Source: Pleurotus djamor
Lineage: Eukaryota; Basidiomycota; Agaricomycetes; Agaricales; Pleurotaceae
Length of the DNA stretch: 10,901 bases
Reading direction: 5' to 3'
Assembly: GCA_029747585.1 (NCBI GenBank)
Contig: JAPEVF010001336.1
Location: 1-10,901, forward strand
Both the position numbers and the translations under genes were made by a program. The notes beneath the pieces are model-generated. The model ran no database searches. It was given only the letters and a program-made list of their open reading frames with translations, and was not told the origin of the DNA. This document shows positions 1 through 7,952 of the stretch, piece by piece; position 1 is the first letter of the stretch; each line of letters starts with the position of its first letter.

Positions 1-287
1 ACTACTAGGTCCCTTACCCCAGTCCCAATTCAGGGTCCAAATGTGGGGTAGAACCCTTCACGATCGCTATGCAGCGCAGTCCGGGACATACGTTGGGCAA
101 CGATTGATGACTATCTTGAAAGCCAAGCACGAATTATTAAAGTCTATCGGTTATAAAAGTACCCGACACAAATGGCCAATGTGATCATGGGTACCAGACA
201 ATCGTCCTTCCATGATGATCATGGGGCCTCGCTTACCGTGCATCGCAACATAATCCCAAGACGGGAAAGGGTCCTGAAAGGAGTCTT

Positions 288-294
288 TATAAAG
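288..294 (+). promoter_or_regulatory. TATA-like box of the monooxygenase gene
   Basis: TATAAAG lies 38 bases before the ATG at 332. A second TATAAAAG is at 152-159, about 170 bases upstream, and could serve an alternative start site. The rest of 1-331 shows no coding sequence I can support; it does hold a short near-palindrome, CCATGATGATCATGG, around 210-225. Assignment rests only on motif and position. Confidence 0.4.
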
Positions 295-331
295 CAAACC
301 ACAAGCGTTGAGACGGAATTCATCATACATC

Positions 332-2814
332 ATGCCTTTCGACGTCGAGATCGCTGTCCCAACTCTTGATAAGCTAGGAGCGACTGTTCCAACCGACTTG
401 GACGCGACCAAGGTCGCACACCAATGGTTCGACAACTTCTCTACACTCCTACAGAACAACGATGGAGAACGCGCAGCCGACTTGTTCGCAGAAGATTCTG
501 TCTGGCGTGACATCCTCGCTCTAACATGGGACTTCCGCACGTTCATCGGGAAACCCAAAATCAAGCAATTCCTCCAAGACCAACTAGCTGTCATGAAACC
601 TCGAAACGCGAAACTTAGCGACGCCGGGTTAGCTTTGTACAAGCCCTTCCCAGACGTAGCTTGGATACAAGGGTCATTCACCTTCGAGACAGAGGTCGGG
701 ATCGCATCTGGGATCCTGAGACTTGTTCCTACGGCGAACGGGGATTGGAAGGCACACGCGTTGTTTACGAATCTAGAAGAGTTGAAGGGTCATCCAGAGA
801 AGATAGGATCTTTACGAGACGCAGAGCCGAATCACGGTAAATGGGAGGATGCTCGAAGGCGCGCTATCGCGCACGAGGATTCGGAGCCCACGGTGTTGAT
901 TGTCGGAGGAGGACAGAGTGGCTTGGAGGTTGCTGCGAGGCTGAAATGTCTGGGTGTCGACTCTCTCGTCATTGAGAAGAACGAGAGATTAGGGGACAAC
1001 TGGCGGAAGCGTTATGACGCGTTATGCTTACACGACCCAGTTTGTGAGTACTAGTCTTGAAGACGCTGGGAGGAGAGCAGAACTGACTATCCACTAGGGT
1101 ACGATCACATGCCGTATCTCCCGTACGTTAATTCATATCGTCAGGACCATTTATTCATTTCGCTGACATACTGTCATGGAAGGTTCCCTTCAACCTGGCC
1201 TGTGTACACTCCAGCGAGAAAGGTACGCCAATCGTCCCCTAACACCCCCTATGCTCTCAACAGTTCGGGCTAGATGGCGAACTGGCTGGAGAGCTACGCC
1301 GAACACTTGGAGCTGAACGTCTGGACAGCCACGTCAGTTCAGCGAGTAGCCCAAGATGCTTCAAGGATTTGGGTCGTCACTGTGAAGAAGTCGGATGGAA
1401 CGGAAAGGGTATTCAAGCCCAAGCATGTCGTTTATGCAACTGGTTTGGGGGACACTGCAGCAAACGTCCCGACATACCCTGGGATGGTGAGCACTTACGC
1501 AATACGGAAAGGAGCTTGTTCTTGACCATACCATCACAGGACGACTTCCAAGGTCAGGTATTGCATTCCACTCAACATCAGAGAGCATCAGACCATGCTG
1601 GGAAGAAGGTGGTTGTGGTCGGTGCCTGTACTTCAGGTAAGGAGCGCTCGGTCTTTCCGAGGAACTTCATTGCTCAGCTAGCGAGATAGCCCACGACATT
1701 TGCACAGATTACTATCTGAACGGTGTCGGTAAGCCTACTCGTTCGCGTTTAAATGGAAGGATTGCGTACTCATGACATTCTAAGATGTTACGATGTTCCA
1801 GAGAAGTTCGACATATGTCGTATCGAACAAGAACCTATTCAAGTACATGCTCAGCGGTATGTCACCTATGACATGTCTCGAAACGACGAACACTCACGCG
1901 AAAGTCGTGTGAAGGCCTATATTCCGAGAACTCGCCACCAGTTGACGTTGCTGATCGACTTAGTGCGTCAGTGGGTAACGCTCAAACAGCTGGCATGGCG
2001 AAACGCATGGTGCGCCTAGCAGCGGAAGCGGATAAGTATGCCAAAAGAATTGGGAATTACTGCAGCAGCTGACATACCGTTTGCCTAGAGCCACCCTCGA
2101 CGGGCTGAACAAGGTTGGATTCAAGACGAACCTTGGGCTTCGCGACGCAGGCCTGTTCCTCCTCGCTTGGGATAGAGCAGGGGGGTATTACATAGGTAAC
2201 TCCTCTCGGTTAGCGCCAAGAAACCTCGGTTTGGCTTAGCCAGCTGTACTCTAGATGTCGGCGCGAGTCAACTGATCATAGACGGCAAAATCAAGTTGAA
2301 GAGTGGTACCCAAATCGAGTCGTTCACCAAGACAGGGCTCAAGTTCACAGACGGCAGTGAGCTCCCAGCTGATGTCGTGTTATTCGCAACAGGGTGCGTT
2401 GAGTTTGCTGGTGTCCGACGGATAGAGCTCTAACGAAGTGATCCATCAGTTTCGCTAGCGCAGGGAAGGCAATGGAAGTCATCACTGACAAGGAAATAAG
2501 TAGTCGCGTTGGGCAAATTTGGAGTTTGAACGAGGAGGGAGAGATATATGGGTCGTGGCGCGACCTGGGTGTCCCGAACATGTGGTTCATGAATGGTATT
2601 GGTGCTCTCACTCCCTTGACTTGCGCCTCTCTGACAAGCATGGACATCTATAGGTAATCTGGCCTTATGTCGCTTCCACTCGAAGCACCTCGCATTGCGT
2701 AAGTGGAGATCATAGTTCATTCTACAAGGATGATATTGAGTTTTGGCTTTAGAAATCAAAGCAATTGAGGAAGGCTTACTAGGTTCTCGGTATACACTCA
2801 AAGCATCCTTATAA
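332..2814 (+). CDS. Flavin-containing monooxygenase-like protein with N-terminal NTF2-like domain (13 exons, 602 aa)
   Basis: Joining 13 exons in phase gives 602 residues: 332-1043, 1098-1122, 1183-1222, 1274-1486, 1540-1636, 1690-1728, 1785-1856, 1915-2035, 2089-2195, 2255-2393, 2459-2595, 2654-2698, 2753-2814. Residues ~28-150 look like a SnoaL/NTF2-like domain. The FAD-binding Rossmann motif GGGQSG is at 192-197, preceded by VLIV. An FMO-type fingerprint FQGQVLHSTQH (F333, G335, H339, H343) follows. The second dinucleotide motif is VVVVGACTSAHD (358-363 core), the place of the NAD(P)H site, and the late FATG motif is at 519-522. Length and domain order match the common fungal FAD/NAD(P)-binding oxidoreductases of about 600 aa, which are thought to oxygenate small substrates using NADPH and O2; the substrate cannot be told. 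No signal peptide is visible, so it is probably cytosolic. The ATG at 332 opens the exon cleanly. Introns are 51-65 bases; three end in AAG rather than CAG/TAG. The gene looks intact and runs tail-to-tail into an FKBP relic. Confidence 0.9.
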
Positions 2815-3205
2815 CTTTATCCTTTGGAGAGCTCAGGGCTTCGTGGAAGAACGAATGCATTGTATAGATAGCAAGTATGTTCATAACAAAGATGCAATTT
2901 TGGGGGGGGGAAACCCAGAGTTCTTGAAGACTTGGGCTGCTTTTGAGGCCAACGAGTTCAACATCAAAAACGAGAACGGAGTTGGGTGGGATGATACTGT
3001 CAAATTCACGAGAACCTGGCGTCAAGGTCAAGTCGCGTCAGCATGCGACGTCTTGGTAGACCAGTAAATTTGAGAACTCGCCGTGTGCCTTCGCTGGGGG
3101 AATAGTGGGGATACGTTTCCCGTTGAGTAGAGAGAGGCGGAGGGATGAGCATCAAAAAGACGCGGCCCATAAATGAGCTGGCCACGGTCCCCACCTTGAG
3201 CGGTT
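2815..3205 (-). pseudogene. FKBP2-type peptidyl-prolyl isomerase relic (3' part only)
   Basis: Read on the minus strand, this aligns by eye with the 3' two-thirds of the FKBP gene at 5873-6521. The last exon equivalent (3015 down to ~2915) still encodes [18 protein letters not shown], an FKBP C-terminal strand. The stop codon is changed (TAA to TGG at 2917-2915), so reading continues past -LQEL. The donor of the last intron is GC instead of GT (near 3030). About 85-90 bases that should encode the active-site core [15 protein letters not shown] are deleted near 3126. Exons 1 and 2, with signal peptide and first strands, are absent: homology stops near 3205. A run of nine G lies at 2902-2910, just past the old stop. 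It cannot make an active isomerase. It sits tail-to-tail against the monooxygenase and belongs to a duplicated block. Confidence 0.8.
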
Positions 3206-3427
3206 GCAGTAGGAAAACAAAAAACAGTTCACAAACGGAGAGGAGGAGAACTTGACCAGTCCAGCCCGACGATCGAGCATCTCGACCCCACGCATTACGT
3301 CAGCATCCAATATTTCGATCGTGCACTGCTGTGCGGCGCAGCGCTTGGGTGCCTTATTTATAGACCACTCTCGCGCAGCACCCCTCCTCCTCGTACCACA
3401 ACCACACATTTTACAAACACAACCACG
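3206..3427 (+). promoter_or_regulatory. Promoter and leader of the DUF7330-type gene, with CRE-like and TATA-like sites
   Basis: This gap between the FKBP relic and the next ATG has no gene. It holds TTACGTCA (3295-3302), the complement of TGACGTAA, a CRE/ATF-type bZIP site in fungi. TATTTATA (3355-3362), 66 bases before the start codon, is a plausible TATA element. A leader rich in C and A follows, with CACAACCACG just before ATG. Binding and use are inferred from motif and spacing only. Confidence 0.4.
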
Positions 3428-4380
3428 ATGATCATTCCAGATGATCAAATCGACAAGAAAGTCCCCGCACCACCTTCTGCGGCCACAACTGTAAATCCTG
3501 TCGTCACCACCTACAATCAGACGAACACATATGTGGATGGAATTGCGCAGAATGTTAGTGTTTCCTGTTCTTCATTGGTAATTGTATTTGACAATTCTAC
3601 TTCTCTAGGATGATCGCCCCCCTCCATATACGGCTTCAACCAGCGGTATCCCTCCTGCGTCTCCGCCTTCTACAGGAGGTGACTCTGCGCAGCGTCCATG
3701 TAATTGGATGTACATGCGTCGGACAAACGGCGCAATTAAAGAATCCTATATCGTTGACCCGACCCTCCAAATACCCTCATCATTGCTTTCCGATGCCGCC
3801 ACCAGCATACCCGAATACCAGAGAGACAATTTGAATCTTTACACTAGCAATGGGTCCTTGGATGTCACTTTGAGTATCATTGGTGGGGCGGTTCTCGTAG
3901 AAAGGAAACGCAGGGCGAAGATTTCGTTAAACACAAGCAATGGGTCTGTCAAAGTGAAGATGGTACGCCCCCTTCCTCTCTGAATTTCCAACCTCAAAGG
4001 CTGATATCTGTGCTTTGAAGAACCAAACCGAGGATACAATGCCCAGATTCGTCGTACAGGCAACAACATCCAATGGATCGGTACACATTCGCATACCACG
4101 TTCTTTTACCGGTCCCATATCCGCTTCGACGTCATGGGGGTCGATATCGCTCTCCAGTGAACTGGAGAAGCAATCTACCACGTTCTCAGATGGAAACGTC
4201 AAGAAGTGTTTCGTCGGCGACTTTTCGAAGTACGAAGAGGATAAGAAGGAGGAGTGGGACGAGCTAGTGCTGAAGACGAACCATGGGTCCATCAGGATAG
4301 AATACTCCGATGAAGATTGGTGTTCTAGTGCCGGCAAGTCTGGTGGCAAGGGCTTCTGGGGACGAGTTTTCGGTCTATGA
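3428..4380 (+). CDS. DUF7330-type protein with repeated T-x-N-G-S strands (3 exons, 279 aa)
   Basis: Exons 3428-3553, 3609-3962 and 4021-4380 join in phase to 279 residues. The N terminus is acidic and proline-rich, with a PPPY motif (46-49) that could bind WW domains. The body resembles basidiomycete DUF7330 proteins: NWMYMRRTNGAIK at 74-86, a segment ending in DPTLQIP, then a series of short strands each opened by a turn: TSNGSLDV (121), TSNGSVKV (151), TSNGSVHI (176), TSWGSISL (197) and TNHGSIRI (246). This looks like a beta-rich, perhaps solenoid, fold. No signal peptide or membrane helix is visible. The molecular role of the family is unknown to me. Intron 2 may alternatively end at 3999, in the same frame, adding seven residues; I prefer 4020 because a CTGAT branch-point-like site precedes it. 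Confidence 0.8.
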
Positions 4381-4570
4381 TCATCTCATATAGGGTGCGG
4401 ATTCTACTTGTACTATCTGTATTACTTATGTTTTCCTCGTTTGTCCAAGACGATACCCTATAGTTGTGTCGCAGACAAGACCAGTTTTTAGTTATGAAAT
4501 TCCCTAGTGCAGTACGCCATGACGACTTCGACTGGCCGTCTCGGACCCGCACTCCTCTCTTCACACCTTT

Positions 4571-4720
4571 AGGGGCTCTCGTCGACTTCAAGTTGACTCG
4601 CTCAGAGTCTCAGACCCTTCGAGTGAAAGCGGCACCCCTCAAGTTGTTACCAGCTTTGACTCGTTCCTCCGCTCAAAAATACAAATGGTTTGTTCTAAAG
4701 GGGCCTCGTCTTGTATAAAA
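4571..4720 (+). promoter_or_regulatory. Stress-type promoter of the HSP20 gene: three STRE cores and a TATA box
   Basis: AGGGG/CCCCT cores, the stress response element known from Msn2/4-type zinc-finger regulation in fungi, occur at 4571-4575, 4635-4639 (inverted) and 4699-4703. A clear TATAAAA follows at 4714-4720, 70 bases before the ATG at 4790. I did not find a canonical heat-shock element (alternating nGAAn units). Stress regulation is an inference from the motif cluster together with the gene product. Confidence 0.45.
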
Positions 4721-4789
4721 ACCATCAGTTTCGTCGATATTCACATAACATCCCAGTCTCCCGGAAATCCACCGACTTTCTTACTCAAT

Positions 4790-5535
4790 ATGACCTATCA
4801 CTACTACTACGACCCCTTCCACGGCGACTTTGACCGCCTTTTTGAAGAGGCCTTCAACGCTCGTATCAACAATGGGCAAGTTACAGGCACCCCAGTCAGC
4901 CTTCAGTACCACTCCAGGCCAACCGTCCATCGTCCAAGGTGGATCTTATCCCCTTTTATTTACATTCATTTCCCGGACTAATTTGTTGGTTAATCTAGGA
5001 TGAACGTCTTCGAACACCCAGACAACTCGGAGGACAAAGATCAGAACATAGTCATCTCCATTGAGCTCCCCGGCTTCAAGGAGAGTGATATCGACATTCA
5101 AGTTTATGACTCTAACCGGGTGACTGTCACCGCGATGACCGACCCCACGGAGGACGCAGACCTAAGAGATTGTTATGCTGTTCGTGAGATTCCATACGGC
5201 AAGTTCGTCCGGTCGTTCCAGTTACCTCGACATATCAGAGTGAGTGTCTCAGTTCAGTATCACTCCTGTGTATGAAATTTGGGCTTATATTGAATAAATA
5301 GGCGCAATGGGTCGATGCGAAGCTTGAAGATGGCATTCTCAAGATCACCTTTCCCCGGTTCATTGCCGAACTTGTTCAACCAGAGCGTATCCCCATCACC
5401 AATCAACCCAGTCAAGCCGAGCATTCTGGAAGTGGGCCCAGGCCATTAATGACCATAGTGTCGGCACATCTCGCACACCCAAGTTCGCCCACTCATTCCA
5501 AGTTGTACTATTCTTTGTTGTATCTCATCTACTGA
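4790..5535 (+). CDS. Small heat-shock protein, HSP20/alpha-crystallin family (3 exons, 207 aa)
   Basis: Exons 4790-4938, 4999-5239 and 5302-5535 join in phase to 207 residues. The alpha-crystallin domain spans ~64-149: it opens with NIVISIELPGF, carries AVREIPYGKFVRSFQLP in the middle, and ends with the consensus A-x3-DG-x-L as AKLEDGILKITFP (136-148). The N-terminal arm (1-60) is rich in Tyr, His and Phe. The C-terminal I-x-I anchor that docks neighbouring subunits is IPI at 160-162. Family members form large cytosolic oligomers that hold unfolding proteins without ATP, mostly under stress. The tail after I-x-I is 45 residues, longer than usual, and ends in a Tyr/Leu-rich stretch (KLYYSLLYLIY), so the last exon boundary deserves transcript checking. 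STRE cores upstream fit stress induction. First frame ATG follows the TATA box by 70 bases. Confidence 0.9.
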
Positions 5536-5648
5536 GTACTTGATTCAATGCCTATCCAATGTGTTCCTGCGTAAAACTAGCTTATTTTGTCACCAAGTGC
5601 TCTGGACGATGCGTTTTGCGAGCTCAGAAGTTTGCCTCAAATATTCAC
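5536..5648. other. 3' flank of HSP20, no gene seen
   Basis: Short AT-rich stretch between the HSP20 stop codon and the start of the duplicated block. It is presumably the HSP20 3' untranslated region and poly(A) site. No open frame, repeat or RNA gene was recognised. Confidence 0.4.
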
Positions 5649-5774
5649 GTCGTTTCCACTCAGGGCATCTTGCCTTGCGTAAATTCTAAGTAGAAGGATG
5701 ACGTTGAGTTTTGTCTTCAGAAATCAAAGGGCTTACTACAACACGGTGTAATACGCTCAAGGCAGCCTTGTGAC
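5649..5774 (+). pseudogene. Remnant of the monooxygenase 3' end (last two exons)
   Basis: This matches the 3' end of the intact monooxygenase (about 2669-2814) by eye. It keeps an exon-12-like segment (TTTCCACTC, then GCCTTGCGTAA over the splice donor), a shortened intron with GATGACGTTGAGTTTTG, and an exon-13-like AAATCAAAG, GGCTTACTA and ACGCTCAAGGCAGCCTT. About 11 bases are missing inside the last exon relative to the intact gene, which breaks the frame, and the stop region differs. No upstream monooxygenase exons are present. It lies directly downstream of, and tail-to-tail with, the intact FKBP at 5873-6521, the mirror image of the state at 2661-3205. Confidence 0.75.
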
Positions 5775-5831
5775 TGTATCTTTGAGAGGACTCATAGTTT
5801 CACGGAAGAAAAATGACATTGTAATAGATAG

Positions 5832-5843
5832 TGAATATATTCA
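5832..5843. repeat. Perfect 12-base palindrome in the FKBP 3' flank
   Basis: TGAATATATTCA is its own reverse complement and lies 30-41 bases past the FKBP stop codon at 5873 (minus strand). Related, less symmetrical sequence is found at the same place past the other two FKBP copies (near 2872-2890 and 6703-6730). It may be part of the 3' end signal, as AT-rich TATATA-like elements often are in fungi; this is inference. Confidence 0.45.
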
Positions 5844-5872
5844 AAACGAAGATGCAATTATCTGGCAATAAA

Positions 5873-6521
5873 TTAGAGTTCCTGACGGTTTGGTCCGCTC
5901 TCGAGGCCGACAAGTTCAACGTCAAAGACGAGGACAGAGTTAGGTGGGATGATGCTGCCAAATCCACGAGAACCTGAAGCGAAGTCGCGTCAGAGCGCGA
6001 CATCCTGGTCGAGAATTGATTCTCTGAGAACTCACCATATGCCTTCGCTGCGGGAATAGTGAGGATACGCTTCTCGTTGAGGCACATACCCCGAAGACCC
6101 TCGTCCCACCCAGCAATCACTTGTCCAGCTCCGACTGGGGAAGAGTGAGCGTCGAAACAAACGGAGGATGGATGAGAACCTACGTCGTAGAGTGAATGGT
6201 TGACCACGGTCCCGACTTTGAGCAATGTCAGCAACGTTGTCCGTACGATTTAAGTATCTGCTAGCTGGCTTACCTTGAATCAAACTTGTTTCCGTTGGTG
6301 AACAAGGTACCGGTCTGCGAGGATATCATTGAGAGTCTCTACGCGTCTTAGTGAGGAAGGTTTCAACCCACATAATGCACGTCAAGACTATCCCCAGGCG
6401 CCGCCGTGATAGGACAGTCTTCAGGCGTATAAGTCACTTCAATTTCTAGTTCGGTGGGAGGCTCTTTCGCGAACACGGCCACGGCCAAAGCAAGACAGGT
6501 AAAGACGTTGAAAAGTTGCAT
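5873..6521 (-). CDS. FPR2: FKBP2-type ER peptidyl-prolyl cis-trans isomerase, paralogue 1 (5 exons, 140 aa)
   Basis: Minus-strand exons 6521-6372, 6314-6274, 6215-6184, 6134-6036 and 5973-5873 join in phase to 140 residues. The ATG starts a signal peptide ([20 protein letters not shown]). The FKBP fold follows: [24 protein letters not shown], the core [30 protein letters not shown] and [10 protein letters not shown]. Pocket residues known from FKBP12 (the KFD aspartate, QPF phenylalanine, V-I and W of VIAGW, the Tyr of AYG, I-I of IIPP, and F of LVFDV) are all present. Family members speed proline isomerisation and bind FK506/rapamycin. The C terminus -RQEL resembles a KDEL/HDEL retrieval signal, so the ER lumen is the likely site. 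Introns are 49-62 bases. It lies 238 bases downstream of a second copy in the same direction, and its 5' leader ends in TCTCCAAA before ATG, as in that copy. Confidence 0.9.
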
Positions 6522-6759
6522 TTTGGAGAGAGCACGAGCGAAGATTGGGGAAGAATCGAGGAAAAGGACACGGCTGAAGAACCTGGATTGACAGCGCACC
6601 AGTGGAACGCGTGCGACCAAGCGAACAGCAACAGAGCCAAGGGGGACCTTAGGGGGTGCGGGGAACACGGGGTGGTCACGAATGCTGAGCACTCTAGCGT
6701 TGTGTAGATAACGAATACATCCAGAACGAATAAGTGGTGTGATATATACGGTCAATTAT
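6522..6759 (-). promoter_or_regulatory. Intergenic promoter of FKBP paralogue 1
   Basis: These 238 bases separate the stop codon of the upstream FKBP copy (6760) from the ATG of this one (6521). They must hold the 3' end of one and the promoter of the other. The end near 6700-6730 is the conserved FKBP 3' block (TAGATAACGAATACAT). No TATA box is obvious on the minus strand. The leader next to the ATG is pyrimidine-rich on the coding strand. Confidence 0.4.
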
Positions 6760-7410
6760 TCAAAGCTCCTCTCTGCTTGCTTTGCTATCGAGACCCATAA
6801 GTTCCACCTCGAAGACCAGGGCAGCATTGGGTGGGATAACTCCACCAGCACCACGAGAGCCTATATGGATTCATGAGCAAACGTGCCTTCAATCTAATCC
6901 AAGATTTCTGAGAAACTCACCGTATGCTTTGGTCGAGGGGATGGTGAGTGTTCTCTTCTCGCCGACACACATACCCTGGAGACCTTCGTCCCAGCCAGAG
7001 ATAACTTGGCCGACACCGACTATACGTAGAGCAGTCAGCAACTGAGACAAGGAGACCAGAAAACAAGTCAACTTACGCGTCAAAGGCAGAGGTTGACCAC
7101 GGTCGTAGCTTCATCGAATTCCGAGTTCAAAGACAATCCTCCATATATGTCGCTAGCATGGCTTACCTTGAATCAAACTTGTTTCCGTTATCGAAGAGGG
7201 TACCTTTCTGGTTAAAGATGAGCAAAAACACGCTATCCCCCAAGTGGTTAAACATACGTAGTGAACCTGAACACCGTCTCCCGTCTTCGCTTGGACAGTA
7301 CAGTCTTCCGGTTTGAAGGTCACGTCAATTACGAGGTCTTTGGGAGGCTCCTTAGCGGCCAACGCGCCCAGCGCCGAGGCCAAACAAGCGAAGATAGCGA
7401 AGAATTGCAT
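6760..7410 (-). CDS. FPR2: FKBP2-type ER peptidyl-prolyl cis-trans isomerase, paralogue 2 (5 exons, 141 aa)
   Basis: Minus-strand exons 7410-7258, 7207-7167, 7108-7077, 7019-6921 and 6860-6760 join in phase to 141 residues, with exons 2-5 the same lengths as in the neighbouring paralogue. The signal peptide begins [20 protein letters not shown]. The FKBP domain follows: [59 protein letters not shown] and [10 protein letters not shown]. The pocket matches the family except that the QPF phenylalanine is Leu (QPL). The C terminus is -REEL, a good KDEL-like ER retrieval signal. The role is proline isomerisation of secretory proteins in the ER. It is divergently arranged with RPL39, 220 bases apart, and so may share a promoter region. 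Intron 2 uses an AAG acceptor, as does intron 2 of the paralogue. Confidence 0.9.
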
Positions 7411-7630
7411 TTTTTGGAGATGGTGGAGGTTCTGGAGAGAAAAGAACACGTCTTCACTGACAGCGCAACATTCGACGCGAAGCATCACGTGAGCGGCATG
7501 AGGTGTGGCAAAGCCAACCGAAAGTAACAAAGGTAAATACTGGTACATTCATTGCCTAAAGCAAACCTTAATTCTTCATCTATACACAGAAAGTCAACGA
7601 TCCGTCCGACAACACATATTTTCAAGCACG
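7411..7630. promoter_or_regulatory. Divergent promoter between FKBP paralogue 2 and RPL39
   Basis: This 220-base gap lies between two start codons facing away from each other. It holds TCACGTGA (7485-7492), a full palindrome containing the CACGTG E-box bound by bHLH factors such as Cbf1/Pho4-type proteins in fungi. The RPL39 side is AT-rich with a C-poor leader (CACATATTTTCAAGCACG before ATG). Sharing of control between the two genes is possible but unproven. Confidence 0.45.
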
Positions 7631-7952
7631 ATGGTGAGCAACATCACAAATTTTCGCAGAATCGTCGTAGCTGATAGCCTGTACGCAGCCTTCCCAAAAG
7701 ACTTTCCGCACCAAGCGCATCCTCGCAAAGGCCAGTCGCCAGAACAGGTGAGTTATCATGCCGTTTACTTCAGAGAGCTGGGATTGACCGTCCTATGATA
7801 GGCCCATTCCTCAATGGTTCCGTCTCAAGACCGACTCAAAGATCCAAGTTTGTTTCCTTGAAAACCCCAGTTTTGTTTCGATATCTGACCTGTTCATCAA
7901 ATAGTACAACGCCAAGCGAAGACACTGGAGACGCACCAAGCTTAACATCTAA
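7631..7952 (+). CDS. RPL39: 60S ribosomal protein L39 (eL39), 4 exons, 51 aa
   Basis: Exons 7631-7633, 7689-7747, 7802-7847 and 7905-7952 join in phase to 51 residues, the standard length of eL39. The product starts MPSQKTFRTKRILAKA, continues PIPQWFRLKTDSKIQ and ends YNAKRRHWRRTKLNI, which is the highly conserved family sequence. The protein is very basic and lines the lower part of the peptide exit tunnel of the large ribosomal subunit. The first coding exon is only the start codon: ATG is followed at once by the donor GTGAGC. Introns are 53-57 bases; the last begins GTTTGT, a weaker donor. The match to the family is near complete, so the model is firm in spite of the tiny exons. Confidence 0.97.

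Noticed and set aside
332..2814. The monooxygenase looks at first like a pseudogene, with stops and frameshifts every 100-300 bases.
   Set aside because: Every break falls in a 51-65 base GT-AG segment, and removing all twelve gives one frame of 602 residues with all family motifs in order.
2902..2910. G9 homopolymer as a functional element or assembly error.
   Set aside because: It lies in the decayed FKBP 3' flank, where a slippage run is expected to be harmless; nothing else around it suggests function.
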